Source of the DNA: Planctomycetia bacterium
GTDB lineage: Bacteria > Planctomycetota > UBA11346
NCBI GenBank assembly: GCA_005801395.1
Contig: SYDV01000105.1
Location: forward strand, 1 to 7,778
Direction of reading: 5' to 3'
Length of the DNA: 7,778 bases
Shown: in pieces, positions 5,642 to 7,778 of the stretch
Layout of the letters: the number at the start of each line of letters is the position of its first letter
Position numbering within the stretch: the first letter of the stretch is position 1
The notes under the pieces: generated by a model
What the model was told of the DNA's origin: nothing
The model's input: the letters and a program-made list of their open reading frames with translations, nothing else
Database searches by the model: none
Program-made: the position numbers and the translations under genes

Positions 5642-6319
5642 ATGTCTGAAGCGGTCAAAGCCCTGTTTGCCAATATCGCGCCGAAGTATGACCTGCTCAA
5701 TCGGGTTCTATCGGCGCGCAACGATGTCCGATGGCGCAAACGCATCCTCGGTCAGGTTCGTGGAGCCCCTGGCGATGTCCTCGACTTAGCTTGTGGGACT
5801 TTTGATTTGGGTCTAGAAGCGTTGGAACAAGGCAAAGCTCAGCGCGTGCATGGTTGTGACTTCTGCCAACCCATGTTGGTGGCAGGCGCTGAGAAACGAC
5901 GTGGCCATCCCCTAAGCGCCAGTGTTGGCGACGCGCTGCATTTACCCTTCGCCGATGGTTCTTTCGACCTCGCTATGGTGGCCTATGGCTGGCGTAATTT
6001 TGGTGATCCACAGGCATCGGTGCGTGAACTAGCGCGCGTTTTACGCCCTGGCGGCCAATTACTCATCCTGGAATTTTTTCGCCCAACTTCTTGGTGGCCG
6101 AAGACTTTTTATGGCACGTTTGGTAAAGTCGTATTCCCCCTCGCCGGTGGTGCGCTGGCCGGAAATGCCAGCGCCTATCGCTACCTTAATGACAGTATCG
6201 CTGGTTTTTTATCACAAGACGAAGCTGACGCCGCGATTGCTGCGGGTGGCTTTGGGGAACGACGCTGGGAATCTTTTTTTGGTGGCATCAGTCATGGAGT
6301 CGTCGCACAACTGACTTAG
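5642..6319 (+). CDS. ubiE: UbiE/MenG-type quinone C-methyltransferase
   Basis: A 225-residue class I SAM-dependent methyltransferase of the UbiE/MenG family, which methylates demethylmenaquinone (or the ubiquinone precursor) at the membrane surface. Family marks are FANIAPKYDLLNRVLS (9-24), the SAM-binding motif VLDLACGTFDLG (46-57), the acidic residue after strand two in GCDFCQPML (Asp73), GDALHLPF (96-103), the RVLRPGGQLLILEF block (132-145), SAYRYLNDSI (177-186) and a C-terminal GGISHG. Length is slightly short of the usual 230-260. Motif I reads CGTFD where CGTGD is typical (Phe54). An in-frame TTG at 5570 would add 24 residues but overlaps the divergent gene, so ATG 5642 is chosen. No Shine-Dalgarno site is seen. 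The 55-bp gap to the next gene suggests an operon. In a Verrucomicrobiota-like host the product would be menaquinone. Confidence 0.9.
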   Translation: MSEAVKALFANIAPKYDLLNRVLSARNDVRWRKRILGQVRGAPGDVLDLACGTFDLGLEALEQGKAQRVHGCDFCQPMLVAGAEKRRGHPLSASVGDALHLPFADGSFDLAMVAYGWRNFGDPQASVRELARVLRPGGQLLILEFFRPTSWWPKTFYGTFGKVVFPLAGGALAGNASAYRYLNDSIAGFLSQDEADAAIAAGGFGERRWESFFGGISHGVVAQLT

Positions 6320-6374
6320 CTCTCGGCCCTAGCGTGCCCTTTCGCGTCGCACATTTCCCCATTAGAGTCCCGGC

Positions 6375-7424
6375 ATGTTGATCCTGCTTTTACGCGTGGT
6401 GTTCGTAACGTTGTCAGTCCTCATTGGACTCACGAGCGGTTCATTATTGTACAATCAAGCGATGGGCGATTCATTGCCGCCATGGTTTGGTGGCGCGATG
6501 GGATTTGGCATCGCCATCACCTTGGTCGCATGCGAAGACGCTTTTCGCCGCCGCTTTACTCGCAGTTTAGTCGCTTTTATTCTTGGCCTCGGTGCAGGTC
6601 TTACGTTAACCGCTTTGCTTCTCGTGGTGCTGCGTTTAGTCATTCAAGACGATGCCATAATTAATAATTTAGATCTGCCGCTCGCACTCGTCACCACATA
6701 TTTGGTCTTAATCCTGGTGCTGCGCAATGCCGATCATTTCCGCATGGTGGTTCCATTTGTTGAGTTTCGTTCAGAACGAGCAGACGCTGGCGCGGTAATT
6801 CTTGATGGCGCGGTATTGGCGGATGGCCGCATCGCCGCCTTAGTTAATTCGGGTTTGTTGCCACGACGCTTACTCATTCATCGTCAAGTCTTATTAACAT
6901 TAGAAACCGGAACGGGATCGAGCGATACGTCACTCGCAACACGTTCTCGCCGCGCATTAGAAGGACTCACCGAATTACGCGGTTTACCGAACGCTCAAAT
7001 TGAAATTGACGACACCGAAATTCCCAACGCCCATTCATTAAGTGATATACTAACCAATCTCACACGTTTAGAAAACGGCCGGCTCTTAGTCGCCGACCGC
7101 GATATTATTACGCGCGCTCGTAATGAAGGGCTAGCGATTATTGATGTGGGAAGTTTAGCGAACGCTTTATCGCCAGCCCTGCGCACGGGTGAACAATTAT
7201 CAGTCTCGATTGAAAAACCAGGCGACGGACGTGATCAAGGCATCGGATTCTTGGATGATGGCAGCATGGTAGTGGTTACCGGTGCGGCAAATCACGTCGG
7301 TAAACGCGTACCATGCACCATTATGCGTCTGCATCACACCAGTAATGGCCGAATGATTTTTGCCGATATTGCCGGATCATCAAGCAAGACCGATGGAAAA
7401 ACTACGGCTGCTCCATCGGCTTAA
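6375..7424 (+). CDS. YacL-like membrane protein with PIN and TRAM domains
   Basis: A 349-residue protein with the architecture of Bacillus YacL. Hydrophobic helices occur at about 2-27, 38-52, 64-90 and 101-117. A cytoplasmic PIN-like nuclease domain follows (about 140-265), then a TRAM domain (about 272-332), which is a predicted RNA-binding fold. Recognisable family blocks are VILDGAVLADGRIAAL (141-156), TRSRRALEGL (189-198), GRLLVADRDI (235-244), the SLANALSP segment (260-267), QGIGFLDDGSMVVV (288-301) and NGRMIFADI (324-332). Likely acidic site residues are Asp144, Glu177 and Asp241. The usual DTS is DGA here, and the third acidic residue seems shifted to Asp224, so nuclease activity is uncertain. 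Substrate unknown. The start has only a weak GAG at 6365-6367. Its 3' end overlaps the convergent PLD-like gene by 23 bp. Membership is firm; activity is not. Confidence 0.88.
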   Translation: MLILLLRVVFVTLSVLIGLTSGSLLYNQAMGDSLPPWFGGAMGFGIAITLVACEDAFRRRFTRSLVAFILGLGAGLTLTALLLVVLRLVIQDDAIINNLDLPLALVTTYLVLILVLRNADHFRMVVPFVEFRSERADAGAVILDGAVLADGRIAALVNSGLLPRRLLIHRQVLLTLETGTGSSDTSLATRSRRALEGLTELRGLPNAQIEIDDTEIPNAHSLSDILTNLTRLENGRLLVADRDIITRARNEGLAIIDVGSLANALSPALRTGEQLSVSIEKPGDGRDQGIGFLDDGSMVVVTGAANHVGKRVPCTIMRLHHTSNGRMIFADIAGSSSKTDGKTTAAPSA

Positions 7425-7778
7425 TCGTTTGCTGCCAACCAGGAATAGTTGCGCATTGCGCTTCAATTTCCGCAGCCATCGCTGTGTCATCGAGAATCAC
7501 TGACCATTCACGATTTTGCGTCAGTGCATAGCGAGTCCAATTATGGCTACCCAATAATAATGTGCGGCCATCAACGACGATCGCTTTAACGTGCGTGGTG
7601 CGATCAAGTTCATCTAGCAACACGGTCACACCGTGAGCGCGTAACCACGTCATCGCTTCCGTGTGTTTATCATCTGGCTCCTGCGTTTTCCAATCGCGCC
7701 CTTGATCCATAACCACACGCACATCAACCCCGCGAGCAGCGGCGTCACTTAACGCTTGTAATAATGCGGCAATTGGAC
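7402..7778 (-). CDS. Phospholipase D-like domain protein, C-terminal part (5' end outside window)
   Basis: The minus-strand frame is open from the right edge to a stop at 7402-7404, about 124 codons. A GTG at 7722 is only an internal codon, because the preceding residues (PIAALLQALSDAAARGVDV, codons 7776-7720) continue typical PLD sequence. The HKD signature is complete at 7540-7593: His-Val-Lys, four residues, then Asp (HVKAIVVD), followed by GSHNWT, where Gly, Ser and Asn are typical. Just upstream lies the usual helix and strand 'ARGVDVRVVMD', then a helix ending in AHGVTV. Such domains hydrolyse or transfer phosphodiester bonds in lipids or nucleic acids. Because this is the last domain, the full protein could be a single-HKD nuclease/PLD or a two-domain cardiolipin-synthase-like enzyme. 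The missing N-terminus decides. Confidence 0.88.
   Translation of the reverse strand, partial: PIAALLQALSDAAARGVDVRVVMDQGRDWKTQEPDDKHTEAMTWLRAHGVTVLLDELDRTTHVKAIVVDGRTLLLGSHNWTRYALTQNREWSVILDDTAMAAEIEAQCATIPGWQQTIKPMEQP

Noticed and set aside
1..7778. Defence island, prophage or transposon
   Set aside because: The PLD-like and PIN genes can occur in defence or toxin contexts, but the PIN protein is a YacL-type membrane protein and the PLD gene is partial. No transposase, integrase, attachment repeats or effector partners are visible.

Overview
This window looks like ordinary chromosomal DNA of a bacterium of the PVC superphylum, most likely a Verrucomicrobiota relative. This is inferred from gene content, not from a marker gene. 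The pointers are an ECF-type sigma factor followed by a FecR-domain anti-sigma-like membrane protein with a C-terminal PA14 domain, a cluster of oversized type II/IV pseudopilin-like genes, and a YacL-like membrane PIN/TRAM protein. Base composition is intermediate, and the pilin-like genes look slightly richer in A+T than the rest. I see no rRNA, tRNA, CRISPR array, transposase or phage gene.

Layout. (1) Positions 2-2842 hold three tightly packed plus-strand genes: the end of a secreted or pilin-like protein, a PilW/GspJ-like prepilin with a clear cleavage motif, and a GspK/PilX-like protein that overlaps its predecessor by ATGA. They probably encode minor pseudopilins of a type IV pilus or type II secretion-like machine. 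(2) A 149-bp spacer (2843-2991) carries two inverted repeats. (3) Positions 2992-4855 hold the sigma factor and its overlapping FecR/PA14 partner, a probable cell-surface signalling pair. (4) A 228-bp gap between convergent genes (4856-5083) holds seven copies of a 7-bp tandem repeat, a terminator-like hairpin with a T run, and a GC-rich block of nested hairpins. (5) A PTPS/QueD-family pterin enzyme on the minus strand (5084-5578) is divergent from ubiE/menG (5642-6319). The PIN/TRAM membrane protein (6375-7424) follows ubiE. (6) A phospholipase-D-like protein on the minus strand runs off the right edge and overlaps the 3' end of the PIN/TRAM gene.

How they fit together. The sigma/FecR pair is a self-contained regulatory unit; whether it controls the neighbouring pilin-like cluster is not shown by the sequence. 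The methyltransferase belongs to quinone synthesis. The pterin enzyme belongs to folate or queuosine metabolism, and its active-site motif (Glu in an ExxHGH arrangement, no catalytic Cys at the usual place) favours the PTPS-III folate branch over true QueD. The most useful leads are this motif, the PA14-bearing anti-sigma protein, the unusual pseudopilins and the intergenic repeat block. I found no convincing new defence or mobile system.
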